64,000 bases of DNA from Oerskovia flava (GCF_026163685.1 NZ_JAOXSR010000006.1:183589-247588), one strand, 5' to 3'. Positions 26,225 to 35,220 are shown, counted from the stretch's first letter. The notes: generated from the letters alone by a model not told the origin. Made by a program: numbers and translations.

Positions 26225-27127
26225 TCACCCCTTGACGGAGCCAGCCGAGAGGCCGCCCACGATGTAGCGCTGGAGCGACAGGAAGAGGGCCAGCACCGGG
26301 ATCGAGCCGATCACCGCACCGGCCGCGAACAGCCCCCACCGTGAGGTCAGCTGGTTGGAGACCCACTGGTACATCCCGACGGCGAGCGTCCAGTTCTCCT
26401 CGCTGGTCAGCACGATCCGCGCGAGGATGAAGTCGCCGAACGACGAGATGAACGCCAGCAGGCCGACCACCGCCAGGATCGGCGTCACCAGGGGCATGAT
26501 GAGCCGCCAGTAGATCTGCGCGTGGCTCGCTCCGTCGATCCGGGCCGCCTCGTCGATCTCGATCGGGATGGTGTTGAAGAAGCCGTACATGAGGAACGTG
26601 TTCGCCCCCAGCGCCCCGCCGAGGTACACGCAGATCAGCGCCAGCTTGGAGTTCACGCCGAGCGCCGGGACGACCTCGCCCAGGGCGATGAGCAGCAGGA
26701 ACACCGCCACGAAGGCGACCGTCTGCGGGAACATCTGGACGATGAGCAGCGTGGTCAGCGACGCGCGCCGGCCTCGGAAGCGGAAGCGGGAGAACGCGTA
26801 CGCGGCGGCCGCGCCCATGAGCACGGCGCCGAGTGCCGCGGCGCCACCGATCAGCAGGGTGTTGCCCACCCAGGTCCAGTACATGGTGCCGCCGAGCGCC
26901 TGGTAGTTGTCCAGGCTGAAGCTCCGGAACAGCGTCGACGAGCCGGCCAGCGAACCGCGGCTGTCGAGCGACGCCGACAGCGCGTACACCAGCGGGTACG
27001 CCGCGTAGAAGAGGACGACCACCGCGACCGGGTACTTCCACCCGACCTCGGCCCACCACCGGGTGCGGCGCGTGCGGTTGCTGCGCGGGCTGGTGCTGCG
27101 CACCGCCTGGGTCTGCGAGACAGCCAT
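26225..27127 (-). CDS. ganQ: Sugar ABC transporter permease, MalG type (galactooligosaccharide)
   Basis: 300 aa with six membrane helices and the ABC permease EAA loop (EIDEAARIDGASHAQIYWRL) that contacts the ATPase. The family is MalG/GanQ. With the binding protein and MalF-type permease upstream it forms an importer for oligosaccharides released from galactan. The substrate is inferred from the flanking GH53 and GH42 genes. Its ribosome site GAGGAG lies inside the end of ganP, 9 nt before the ATG. No ATPase gene is present, so a shared MsiK-type ATPase elsewhere is expected. Confidence 0.9.
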   Translation of the reverse strand: MAVSQTQAVRSTSPRSNRTRRTRWWAEVGWKYPVAVVVLFYAAYPLVYALSASLDSRGSLAGSSTLFRSFSLDNYQALGGTMYWTWVGNTLLIGGAAALGAVLMGAAAAYAFSRFRFRGRRASLTTLLIVQMFPQTVAFVAVFLLLIALGEVVPALGVNSKLALICVYLGGALGANTFLMYGFFNTIPIEIDEAARIDGASHAQIYWRLIMPLVTPILAVVGLLAFISSFGDFILARIVLTSEENWTLAVGMYQWVSNQLTSRWGLFAAGAVIGSIPVLALFLSLQRYIVGGLSAGSVKG

Positions 27128-27130
27128 GGC

Positions 27131-28747
27131 TCAGATCTCCTCGAGCTTGCGGGTCTGGCGGAATGCGATCGCGGAGACGATCCCGATCACGATGAACACG
27201 ATGATCGACAGCGCGCTGGCCAGGCCGTAGTCGGCTCGCCCGCCGCTCACGCCCGAGATCTGGTAGATCGCAGAGATGAGGATGTCCGTCGACCCGATCG
27301 GCACGCTCGTCCCGGAGAAGGCGGGACCACCGCCCGTGAGCATGTAGATGATCGTGAAGTTGTTGAAGTTGAAGGCGAACGACGCGATCGCCAGCGGAGC
27401 CGTCGAGACCATGAGCAGCGGGAGGACGATCGAGCGGAACGTCCGCCAGCGCCCGGCGCCGTCCACCCGCGCGGCCTCCAGCGTGTCGCCCGGCAGCGAC
27501 TGCAGGGCGCCCGTGGTCACCAGGAACCAGTAGGGGTAGCTGAGCCACAGGTTGACCCAGAGGATGGCGAACTTCGCCAGCCACGGATCACCGAGCCAGT
27601 TGATGTCGGCCCCGAGGAAGAACCACTCGTTCACGACGCCGAACTCCGCGTTCAGCATGCCGCGCCACAGCAGCGCCGACATGAAGGCGGGGAAGGCGTA
27701 GGGCAGGATGAAGACGGTCCGCAGCACCTTGCGCCCGCGCACCCGTGGGTCGTTGTAGATCATCGCGAACAGCAGCCCGAGCCCGAAGCTCGTCAGAACG
27801 GTGAGAATGGCGAACGCGAAGGTCCACAGCGTCACCTTGAGCAGCGGCTCGGCATAGTTGGCGTCCGTGAAGGCGCGGACGAAGTTCTCGAACCCGACGT
27901 TGACGTACCAGCCCGCCGCGAGGCGTTCGCCGTCGGGACTGACGAAGTTGCCCCGGTCGTTCGGGGCGTAGACGGTCCCCGTCTCGGTGTCGGTGATGGT
28001 CTGCGCGTCCGGGTCCCACTCGAGGGTCGAGGTGTAGATCGCGCCGGTCGTGCCCTCGCGGGTACGGATCGATCCGTCGGTCGCGTCGTCGGAGACCGGG
28101 ACGCGCAGGCTCACGACCTCCTGCTGCAGCGACTGGTCGCTGAACAGCTGTGCACGCGGCACGATCTCCCAGCCCGGCACCTCGGTCGCGGCACCGGAGT
28201 CGTCGACGACCGCGCCAGAGACAGGCGCGAGCGGCTCCTCCGCGGTGCCGACACGCACGACGCCCTCGTCGTTCACGGCGAAGCCGAGCAGGTCACCGTC
28301 GCGCACGACGGAGAGCGGGTAGGTCGGCGAGTCCTGCGCGCGCTGCTCGTCCTGGATCAGGGCGGCGTCGACCGCCTGCTGCATGCTGCCCAGGTGCCCG
28401 GTGCCGTAGTTGGTGAAGGCGACGTACCCCGTGTAGGCGAGCGTGAACATCTGGAACGTCGCCAGGAACAGCAGTCCCGGGAAGAGGTACTTCAGCGCGA
28501 TGGTGCGCTTCGCGAAGTAGATCCAGTCCGCCACGCCCAGCAGGACGACGAGGACGCCGAGGATCACCCAGGAGCCCACGTTGTAGGCGGACAGGATGGC
28601 CGCGACGCCGACGGCGTTGACGAGCATCATGAGGAGCAGCTTGGCGACGAACCCCCACCCCGGGCCCTTCCAGCTGCGGGCGTGGGACTCCGGGGGCACG
28701 GCCGGGGAGCTCGGCGCGGTTTCCGCGCGCTGCTGGCCGACGGACAT
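27131..28747 (-). CDS. ganP: Sugar ABC transporter permease, MalF type (galactooligosaccharide)
   Basis: 538 aa. Eight or so membrane helices: three near the N-terminus (about 32-105), a large outer domain of about 170 residues between helices (about 120-290) typical of MalF, then the permease core with the EAA loop (DTLEAARVDGAGRWRTFRSI). The closing helix ends RQTRKLEEI. GanP/MalF family. Three base pairs separate it from ganQ. A strong hairpin separates it from the binding-protein gene, which would give more binding protein than permease. Confidence 0.9.
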   Translation of the reverse strand: MSVGQQRAETAPSSPAVPPESHARSWKGPGWGFVAKLLLMMLVNAVGVAAILSAYNVGSWVILGVLVVLLGVADWIYFAKRTIALKYLFPGLLFLATFQMFTLAYTGYVAFTNYGTGHLGSMQQAVDAALIQDEQRAQDSPTYPLSVVRDGDLLGFAVNDEGVVRVGTAEEPLAPVSGAVVDDSGAATEVPGWEIVPRAQLFSDQSLQQEVVSLRVPVSDDATDGSIRTREGTTGAIYTSTLEWDPDAQTITDTETGTVYAPNDRGNFVSPDGERLAAGWYVNVGFENFVRAFTDANYAEPLLKVTLWTFAFAILTVLTSFGLGLLFAMIYNDPRVRGRKVLRTVFILPYAFPAFMSALLWRGMLNAEFGVVNEWFFLGADINWLGDPWLAKFAILWVNLWLSYPYWFLVTTGALQSLPGDTLEAARVDGAGRWRTFRSIVLPLLMVSTAPLAIASFAFNFNNFTIIYMLTGGGPAFSGTSVPIGSTDILISAIYQISGVSGGRADYGLASALSIIVFIVIGIVSAIAFRQTRKLEEI

Positions 28748-28773
28748 CTGGGCTCCTTGTGTCGATCATGGGT

Positions 28774-28801
28774 GGGGGTGGGGCCTGGTGGCCCCACCCC
28801 C
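28774..28801 (-). terminator. Intra-operon hairpin between binding protein and permease genes
   Basis: A perfect 12-bp stem with a TGGT loop (28774-28785 with 28790-28801), 13 bp past the binding-protein stop. Such hairpins in ABC operons stabilise or terminate the upstream message and lower permease expression. Confidence 0.75.
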
Positions 28802-28814
28802 GGGGACGAGGGCG

Positions 28815-30065
28815 TCAGCCCCCGATCGTGCTCTCGATGTTCTCCACCATCGTGGTCCAGACGGACTCCGGGTCCTCACCGTTGATGAGGGCGATCTGTG
28901 CAGGGTTCCAGAAGTCCCACACCGCACCCATCTCGGGGATGTTCGGCATCGGCACGCCGTTCTGCGCCGAGGCCAGGAAGCCCGCGATGACCGGGTCGTC
29001 GGCGACCGACTCGGCGACGGCCGTCAGCGCCGGGATGCGCGGGTCGGCGTCGTACAGGGCCTGCTGCGCCTCGTCCGTGGCCAGGTAGTTCGCGAGGAAC
29101 TCGTTGGCGAGCAGCGCGTTCGAGGACTGCGACGACAGGTAGAAGCCCTGCACGCCCACGAACGGGGCGGCGGTCTCGCCACCGGCCGCCGGGATCGGGT
29201 TCACGGCGACCTCGACGCCCGCGTCCTGGTAGGTCGGGATGGTCCAGGGGCCCTGGACGATGAACGGCGTCTCACCCGTGGCGAAGAGCTCGTTGCCGAT
29301 GTCGTAGTCGATCGTGTCGGTGAAGTAGCCGGTGCCCTCACGACCGTTCTCCGAGATCCACTCGGCGTAGGCGAGGCCACCCTCGCCGCCCAGACCGACC
29401 TCGCTCGTGTAGGAGCCGGCCTCGTCCTGGACGAACACGGGGGCCCCGAACGACGTCTGGAAGGCGTAGGACGTGTACATGTCGCCCTCGGCACCGTTGG
29501 TGTAGAGGACGAACGGACGGTCCTCGAAGCCGGCGTCCGTCGCCATCTCGATCAGCTCGTCCCACGTGGCCGGAGCCTCGGAACCGACGAGGTCGACGTT
29601 CTGGATGAGGCCGACGGCCTCCTGCGCGTACGGCAGCGCGTAGAGCTGGCCCTCGTAGGTGAGCGCGTCGAGCGTCACCTGCTCGAAGTCGGCAGCGCGG
29701 TCGGCCAGGTCGATCGTGTCGACGACGCCCGACTCCACGAACTCGCCGAGCCAGTCGTGCGCACCGACGGTGATGTCGGGGCCCTCGCCGGTCGGGACCT
29801 GGGCCAGGAAGTCGGCGCGCAGGTCCTCGAAGTTCTTCTGCACGACCGTGACGGTCGCGCCCGTGTCGGCCTCGAAGCCCTCCGCGGCGTTCGCGATGGC
29901 CTCCGCACGCTCGGCGTCGGACCAGACGACCAGCTCCGTGCCCGCTCCGTCACCGGCCGCGCCGGGAGACGTCTCCGCGGTCTCTGCGGGCTCCGGGTCG
30001 CCGCCGCAGGCGGCGAGGAGCAGTGCCGACGCCACCACGACGCCGAGTGTCATGTGCTTGCGCAT
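28815..30065 (-). CDS. Lipoprotein sugar-binding protein (maltodextrin/galactooligosaccharide type)
   Basis: 416-aa extracellular receptor of the importer. The N-terminus is a lipoprotein signal with the lipobox LLAAC at about residues 16-20, so it is held to the membrane by lipid. Then comes an acidic linker and a family 1 solute-binding fold similar to MalE/GanO (VVWSDAERAEAI, VGAHDWLGEF, YALPYAQEAVGLIQN, PFVGVQGFYLS). GGAAGGAAG lies 5 nt before ATG 30065; the frame is open to 30200 but the lipobox fixes this start. It follows the beta-galactosidase gene by 124 bp. Confidence 0.92.
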   Translation of the reverse strand: MRKHMTLGVVVASALLLAACGGDPEPAETAETSPGAAGDGAGTELVVWSDAERAEAIANAAEGFEADTGATVTVVQKNFEDLRADFLAQVPTGEGPDITVGAHDWLGEFVESGVVDTIDLADRAADFEQVTLDALTYEGQLYALPYAQEAVGLIQNVDLVGSEAPATWDELIEMATDAGFEDRPFVLYTNGAEGDMYTSYAFQTSFGAPVFVQDEAGSYTSEVGLGGEGGLAYAEWISENGREGTGYFTDTIDYDIGNELFATGETPFIVQGPWTIPTYQDAGVEVAVNPIPAAGGETAAPFVGVQGFYLSSQSSNALLANEFLANYLATDEAQQALYDADPRIPALTAVAESVADDPVIAGFLASAQNGVPMPNIPEMGAVWDFWNPAQIALINGEDPESVWTTMVENIESTIGG

Positions 30066-30189
30066 CAATCTTCCTTCCAAGAAGCGGTCGCTCCGCGCGT
30101 CGGGTTCGATCGCGACGCTGCGACCTCGTACGTGTACCGGAACGCGGCCGGTCGGCCGCGCAGGGGGACGAGCAGGGGGGACGAGCAGG

Positions 30190-32208
30190 TCAGAGATCAC
30201 CTCCCCGGGCGGGTGACGTGCGGAACACCGCGACGTCGCCGGCTCCCAGCCGGAACATCCCGTCGACCGGGGTGTCGGAGAGCATCTCCGTGCCCTGCAC
30301 GGGGAACTCGGCCGCCTCGGCCCGGTGGTTGACGGCGACCACGAAGTCGCTGTCCTCGCCGTGCCGCGTCACGATCTCGAGGCCCTCGGGGCGGTCCGCC
30401 GGCTTCACGCCCGCGTCGGCGTAGACGGCGGCGAGCACGGGCGCGAGCGCCTCGACGTCGAGCCGGCTGCTCACGTACCAGCCGGTCCCGTCGCCGTGCG
30501 TGTTCCGGGTGATCGCGGGCGCACCGTCGACGGGGCCGCCGCGGTAGGTCCCGCGCACCTGCGCTCCGTCGAGGACGAGGTCCTCGCTCCACACGTCGGC
30601 GGTGAGCTCGTGCCCGTCCAGCTCGACGACGCAGCCCTCGCCGTCACGCATCGGCAGGAACTCCTCGACCGTCAGACCCAGGGCCGTCTTGAGCGGTGCA
30701 CCGAATCCTCCGGCGTGGACGGCGTCGTGCTCGTCGACGACGGCGGCGAAGCAGGAGACCAGCAGCGTGCCACCGTCTGCCACGTAGCGCGTGAGGTTCT
30801 CGCCCGCGGCGGCGGTGAGGAGGTACGAGGCGGGGGCGACCACGAGCCGGTACGCCGACAGGTCGTCCTCGGGGTGGGCGAAGTCGACGGTGACGCCGTC
30901 ACGCCACAGTCGCTCGTAGTACGCGCGCATCCGCTCGCGGAACCCGAGCTCGTCCGCCGGGCGCCACTCGAGGTCCTGCGCCCACAGCGACTCCCAGTCG
31001 TAGAGCACGGCGACGTCGGCCGTGACCCGTGACCCGCGGACGTCGGTGAGCGCGCCGAGGTGCTGGCCCAGCGACGTCACCTCGCGGAAGACCCGGGACG
31101 ACGTGCCGGCGTGCGGCAGCATCGCGGAGTGGAACTTCTCGGCGCCGGAGCGCGAGGCCCGCCACTGGAAGAAGAGGATCCCGTCGGCGCCGCGGCCGAG
31201 GTGGGTGAACGCGTTGCGGTGCATCTCGCCGGGCTGCTTGGCGATGTTGCGGCCCTGCCAGTTCACCGCCGACGTCGAGTGCTCCATGAGGATCCACGGC
31301 CGCCCGCGCGCCACGGAGCGCGTGAGGTCCGCGGACAGCGCCAGACCGACGTGGGCGTCGGGGTCCGGCGACCACAGGTAGTGGTCGTCAGAGACGACGT
31401 CGACCTCCTGGGCCCACTTCCACAGGTCCGTGTTGTACGACTGGTGCGCCATGAAGTTGGTCGTGATCGGCTGCGCGGCGTGAGCGCGGATCGCGTCGCG
31501 CTCGATGCAGTAGCAGGCACGCAGCTGCTCGTCGGTGAACCGGGCCCAGTCGAGCTTCATGGCCGGGTTGATGACCGAGGCCGTGACGGCGGGTGCGACG
31601 AGGTGCTCCCACTCGAGGTAGCGCTGTCCCCAGAAGTTGGTGCCCCACGCGGCGTTGACCGCGTCGAGCGAGCCGTAGCGCTCCTGGAGCCACAACCGCC
31701 ATGCGGCGACGGCGTGCGGCGAGTAGTCGTCGGAGACCGGCGCACCGTACTCGTTGTGGACGTGCCACAGGACGACGGCGGGGTGGTCGGCGTAGCGCCG
31801 GGCGAGCTCGCCCGCGACCCTCTCGATCGCGGCCCGGTACTCGGGCGCCGAGTGGGAGACCATCCCGCGCGAGCCGAAGCCGAGGACGGTCCCGTCCTCG
31901 GTGACCACGCGCGCGTCGGGGTAGGTGGCGTAGAACCAGGCCGGCGGCGACGCGGTGGGGGTGCCGAGGTCGACGGCGATCTCGTGGGCGTGCAGGAGGT
32001 CGAGCAGGTCGTCGAGCCAGGCGAAGTCGAACTCACCCTCGCGCGGCTCGAGGAGCGCCCAGGAGAAGATGCCGACGCTGACGAAGTTGACGCCGGCCTC
32101 CCGCATCAGCGCGACGTCCTCGTCCCAGACGTCGCGAGACCACTGCTCGGGGTTGTAGTCACCGCCGTAGGCGATGCCGTCGAGCTGGGGCCAGGTATGG
32201 ACAGTCAT
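30190..32208 (-). CDS. Beta-galactosidase, GH42
   Basis: Cytoplasmic enzyme (no signal peptide) that splits galactose from imported galactooligosaccharides. The 672 aa have a TIM barrel (about 10-390) with acid/base Glu153 (WHVHNEYG) and nucleophile Glu309 (ILMEHSTSAVNW), a trimerisation domain (about 395-610; LGAPASYLL-like amidotransferase fold) and a C-terminal beta domain. ATG at 32208 with GGAGCGTC upstream is correct; the open frame to 32622 is antisense to the LacI region. First gene of the galactan operon, with a palindromic operator 61 bp upstream. Confidence 0.95.
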   Translation of the reverse strand: MTVHTWPQLDGIAYGGDYNPEQWSRDVWDEDVALMREAGVNFVSVGIFSWALLEPREGEFDFAWLDDLLDLLHAHEIAVDLGTPTASPPAWFYATYPDARVVTEDGTVLGFGSRGMVSHSAPEYRAAIERVAGELARRYADHPAVVLWHVHNEYGAPVSDDYSPHAVAAWRLWLQERYGSLDAVNAAWGTNFWGQRYLEWEHLVAPAVTASVINPAMKLDWARFTDEQLRACYCIERDAIRAHAAQPITTNFMAHQSYNTDLWKWAQEVDVVSDDHYLWSPDPDAHVGLALSADLTRSVARGRPWILMEHSTSAVNWQGRNIAKQPGEMHRNAFTHLGRGADGILFFQWRASRSGAEKFHSAMLPHAGTSSRVFREVTSLGQHLGALTDVRGSRVTADVAVLYDWESLWAQDLEWRPADELGFRERMRAYYERLWRDGVTVDFAHPEDDLSAYRLVVAPASYLLTAAAGENLTRYVADGGTLLVSCFAAVVDEHDAVHAGGFGAPLKTALGLTVEEFLPMRDGEGCVVELDGHELTADVWSEDLVLDGAQVRGTYRGGPVDGAPAITRNTHGDGTGWYVSSRLDVEALAPVLAAVYADAGVKPADRPEGLEIVTRHGEDSDFVVAVNHRAEAAEFPVQGTEMLSDTPVDGMFRLGAGDVAVFRTSPARGGDL

Positions 32209-32268
32209 GACGCTCCGTCGAGTCGGGGTGGCGCGGTGCGCGCCGAGGCAACTGACGAACACAGTACC

Positions 32269-32282
32269 TGTGACCGGTCCCA
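32269..32282. promoter_or_regulatory. LacI operator of the galactan locus
   Basis: TGTGACCGGTCCCA is a 14-bp palindrome with one mismatched pair, between the divergent beta-galactosidase and lacI genes. Its central CG and symmetry fit LacI-family sites, and the ACCGGT core recurs upstream of the pectate lyase. Confidence 0.7.
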
Positions 32283-32437
32283 ATCTCGACTGAGTCAGGG
32301 TGTGAGACTGCTCTCCGAGGCCATCGTGACCACACCGTGATCGCTGCCGAGGACGTCCGGGCGGGCGGCGTCGGGACCTCGCACCCACCACGGGACGGCG
32401 CTCGGGGGGCGGCCCGGGCGGGCTAGGCTCGGACCTT

Positions 32438-33484
32438 ATGGAGAGCGTCACGCCGATCAGGCCACCCGTCACGACGCCGATGCCGGGCAAACGTCGCCCG
32501 ACGATCCGTGACGTCGCGGCCGTCGCGGGCGTCTCGCGCGGCACCGTGTCCCGGGTCATCAACGGCGGGCACTGGGTGTCTCCCGAGGCGCGCGAGGCGG
32601 TCGAGCTCGCCATCCGCAACACCGGCTACCACGCCAACCACCACGCCCGATCGCTCGCCACGGGCCGAGCCAACTCCCTGGCGTTCCTCCTCACCGAGCC
32701 GCAGCACCTGCTCTTCGCCGACCCGACCTTCTCGATCCTGCTCCGCGGCGCGGCCGAGGCGCTGGCGCAGCGCAACATGACTCCCGTGCTGCTCGTGGCG
32801 GGCAGCGAGGCCGAGCGGCAGAACGTCACCCGCTTCGTCAGCGCCGGCCACGTGGACGGCGTCCTGCTCATCTCGTCCCACGAGAGCGAGCCCCTCATCG
32901 ACACGCTCATCGCCGCCCGCATCCCGACCGTCGCCTGCGGCATCCCGCTGGGCCACTCGGACGACGTCCCGATCGTCTCGGTCGACGAGATCGGGTCGGC
33001 GCGCAAGATGACCCGCCACCTCAAGGAGCGCGGACGCCGCCGCATCGCCATGATCACGGGGCCGTCGGACACCGGCGGCGGGCGCTACCGGTTCGTCGGC
33101 TACCGGGAGGAGCTCGGCGCGGACTTCGACCCGCTCCTCGTGGAGGAGGGCGACTACTCCACCGAGTCGGGCGCCGCCGCGATGGCGAACCTGCTGGAAC
33201 GAGCCCCGGACGTCGACGCCGTGTTCGCGGCCAACGACCGCATGGCCGCGGGCGCCATGTCCACGCTGCGCCGCGCGGGACGCTCCGTGCCGGGCGACGT
33301 CGCCGTCGGCGGGTTCGACGACTCCGGCCTCGCCGAGTCCCTCGAACCCCCGCTGACCACCATGCGCCAACCGTTCGGAGAGATCTCCCGGACCATGGTC
33401 GACCTGCTCCTCGACCTGGTCGACGGGAAGGAGACCGTCTCGCGGACCCTCGCGACACGCCTGATCGTGCGCGACAGCACCTGA
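32438..33484 (+). CDS. LacI-family repressor of the galactan locus
   Basis: 348 aa. The N-terminal HTH with hinge (residues 20-75: TIRDVAAVAGVSRGTVSRVI, then YHANHHARSLATG) is followed by a periplasmic-binding-like effector domain (about 80-345, with FAANDRMAAGAM and VAVGGFDDSGLAES). It is divergent from the beta-galactosidase and probably represses it and itself at the palindrome between them, released by galactose or a galactobiose-like sugar. The inducer is inference. ATG follows a TAGGCT -10-like hexamer by about 10 bp, so the message may be nearly leaderless. Confidence 0.92.
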   Translation: MESVTPIRPPVTTPMPGKRRPTIRDVAAVAGVSRGTVSRVINGGHWVSPEAREAVELAIRNTGYHANHHARSLATGRANSLAFLLTEPQHLLFADPTFSILLRGAAEALAQRNMTPVLLVAGSEAERQNVTRFVSAGHVDGVLLISSHESEPLIDTLIAARIPTVACGIPLGHSDDVPIVSVDEIGSARKMTRHLKERGRRRIAMITGPSDTGGGRYRFVGYREELGADFDPLLVEEGDYSTESGAAAMANLLERAPDVDAVFAANDRMAAGAMSTLRRAGRSVPGDVAVGGFDDSGLAESLEPPLTTMRQPFGEISRTMVDLLLDLVDGKETVSRTLATRLIVRDST

Positions 33485-33494
33485 CCGGGCCGCC

Positions 33495-34403
33495 TCACGC
33501 GGCTCGGGCGAACCAGTCGATCGAGAGGTCGGCGACCGCGTGGGGAGCATCGTCGGTGATGAAGTGCGCGGCGTCGTCGACGTAGGCGATCTCCACGTGG
33601 TCGGCGTACCGCTCCGGCGTGCGGCACAGCCGCTCGACGAGTTCTTCGGTGTAGGGGTGGTCGCCGCGGCCGAACACGACGAGGGTGGGCACCGTGAGCC
33701 GCCGGCGGCGGTAGACACCGCGGACCATGCGCAGGGCCTCCGGCAGCACGATGCCGCGAGTCTGCGCACGCACCGCACCGTCGATCTCGGGCCGGCGCAT
33801 CGGGGCGAGGTGGGCGTCGACGACTGACTGCGGCATCGGGTGGGCGACGTACCGCTCGGAGAAGACCCCGCGCAGCGAGGCGCCAGGTCGGTGCCAGACG
33901 AGCGCGGGCAGGTGTCGGAAGCCTGGGGCGAGCTTCGGGCTGAACATCATGAACGCCGGAAAGACGGAAAGCTGCACCGCCGACCGAACCCGCTCCGGGT
34001 GCTCGTAGGTCAGCTGCACCGCAGTGAGCACCCCGAGGTCGTGGGAGACGACGTGGGCTCTCTCGATCTGGAGTGCGTCGAACAGGGCGAGCAGGTCGCG
34101 GAGCCGGGTCTCGCGTTCGATGCGCGGGTCCTCAGCCTCGGTCCAGCCCGCCCCGCGCAGGTCAGGGCACAGGACGCGGTACCCGGCCGCGGCGATGGCC
34201 GGAGCGACGGCGTGCCACTGCCACCAGTGCTGAGGAAAGCCGTGCAGCAGGACGACCGGCTCACCCTCACCGATGACCGCGAGGTGGGTGCGCAGGCCTG
34301 GTGTCTCGACGACGAGATGGTCGAAGCCGGCGGCCTCCGGCAGCGGCGGCGACCAGGCCTGCGGGCCGACGGAGCCGGTGGTGCGAGGCTCGGGGGTGGT
34401 CAT
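33495..34403 (-). CDS. Alpha/beta hydrolase, epoxide-hydrolase-like
   Basis: 302 aa with the alpha/beta-hydrolase fold: oxyanion motif HGFPQHWWQW, nucleophile elbow SHDLG with Asp in place of Ser, as in epoxide hydrolases and haloalkane dehalogenases, a cap domain (about 150-220) and a late DDAAHFITDD with the catalytic His. It likely opens epoxides of xenobiotics or lipids; the substrate is not known. GAAGGAG lies 6 nt before ATG 34403. The divergent tetR and shared operator show it is inducible. Its stop faces that of lacI 10 bp away. Confidence 0.88.
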   Translation of the reverse strand: MTTPEPRTTGSVGPQAWSPPLPEAAGFDHLVVETPGLRTHLAVIGEGEPVVLLHGFPQHWWQWHAVAPAIAAAGYRVLCPDLRGAGWTEAEDPRIERETRLRDLLALFDALQIERAHVVSHDLGVLTAVQLTYEHPERVRSAVQLSVFPAFMMFSPKLAPGFRHLPALVWHRPGASLRGVFSERYVAHPMPQSVVDAHLAPMRRPEIDGAVRAQTRGIVLPEALRMVRGVYRRRRLTVPTLVVFGRGDHPYTEELVERLCRTPERYADHVEIAYVDDAAHFITDDAPHAVADLSIDWFARAA

Positions 34404-34427
34404 GGCGTCTCCTTCACGAGGCGGAGA

Positions 34428-34443
34428 TACTATGTTCATAGTA
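34428..34443. promoter_or_regulatory. TetR operator, perfect palindrome
   Basis: TACTATG-TT-CATAGTA has two perfect 7-bp arms in the 63-bp gap between divergent hydrolase and tetR genes. It is strikingly AT-rich for this genome and so placed that it can control both. Confidence 0.85.
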
Positions 34444-34466
34444 GACCTCGGTGAAAGGGGCCGTCC

Positions 34467-35021
34467 ATGCCCGCGGTGACCCGGGAGCGAGGGCTCGAGG
34501 CAGCCGTGGAGCTGCTCGGCACGGAGGGGGTGCGCGCACTGACCCATGCGCGGGTCGACGACCGGGCCGGCCTCCCGCCCGGGTCGACCTCGAACTGGTT
34601 CCGCACCCGCCGGGCGTTGCTCGGCGGAGCGGTCGACTGGATCGCCGAGCGCGAGCGCGCCGACTTCGAGCCGGCCGCGACGACTGCGATCACGGGAGCC
34701 GACGAGCTCATCGAGGGACTCTGTGCGATGGCCGAGCTGCAGACCGGGCGGTTCGCCACGCGCACACGCGCGCGCTACGCCCTCTTCCTCGAGCTCGCCG
34801 GCGACCCAGAGCTCGGAGAGCCGCTGCGGCGGCAGCGCCACGAGTTCGAGCGGTGGATGGAACGGATCGTGGTCGCCGTCGGCATCAGCGACCCCGTGCC
34901 CGCGACCCGGACGCTGATGGCACTCGCCGACGGGCTGCTCCTGCACCGCCTCACCGTCGACCCTGGGCTCGACATCCGCCCCGCCATCGAGCGAGGTGTG
35001 CGCGCCCTCGCGACGTCCTGA
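34467..35021 (+). CDS. TetR-family repressor
   Basis: 184 aa. Residues 5-50 form the TetR HTH (RERGLEAAVELLGTEGVRALTHARVDDRAGLPPGSTSNWF), slightly divergent from the usual pattern, and the rest is a helical ligand-binding domain. It most likely binds the TACTATG palindrome just upstream and represses the divergent epoxide-hydrolase-like gene and itself. The ligand may be the hydrolase substrate. A strong terminator follows. Confidence 0.88.
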   Translation: MPAVTRERGLEAAVELLGTEGVRALTHARVDDRAGLPPGSTSNWFRTRRALLGGAVDWIAERERADFEPAATTAITGADELIEGLCAMAELQTGRFATRTRARYALFLELAGDPELGEPLRRQRHEFERWMERIVVAVGISDPVPATRTLMALADGLLLHRLTVDPGLDIRPAIERGVRALATS

Positions 35022-35032
35022 GCAACAACGAA

Positions 35033-35061
35033 CGAGAGCCCGGCCGATGGCCGGGCTCTCG
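35033..35061. terminator. Terminator after tetR
   Basis: A perfect 13-bp stem CGAGAGCCCGGCC/GGCCGGGCTCTCG with a GAT loop begins 12 bp past the tetR stop. Confidence 0.85.
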
Positions 35062-35070
35062 GACATGAAC

Positions 35071-35109
35071 GATGACGCGAGACATCTCTCAACGATGTCC
35101 CGCGTCATC
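35071..35109. terminator. Terminator after tRNA-Ala (minus strand)
   Basis: A 15-bp stem with one mismatch (GATGACGCGaGACAT with its complement) and a 9-nt loop lies 8 bp past the 3' end of tRNA-Ala. Confidence 0.75.
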
Positions 35110-35116
35110 ACATGGG

Positions 35117-35189
35117 TGGAGCCAGGGGGACTCGAACCCCCAACCCCCTGCTTGCAAAGCAGGTGCGCTACCAATTGCGCCATGGCCCC
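35117..35189 (-). tRNA. tRNA-Ala (anticodon TGC)
   Basis: A 73-nt cloverleaf with acceptor GGGGCCA/TGGCTCC, anticodon loop TTTGCAA, T-loop GTTCGAG and discriminator A. No CCA is encoded. Follows tRNA-Ile and DLW-39 downstream of gyrA. Confidence 0.96.
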
Positions 35190-35220
35190 TCGCGGGCCGG
35201 AACCGGGCCGCTGCAGCAGG

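Noticed and set aside
23459..28885. Long + strand open frames opposite the galactanase and permease genes
   Set aside because: They are Arg/Gly/Val-rich mirror frames of well-identified genes and have no RBS or motifs.
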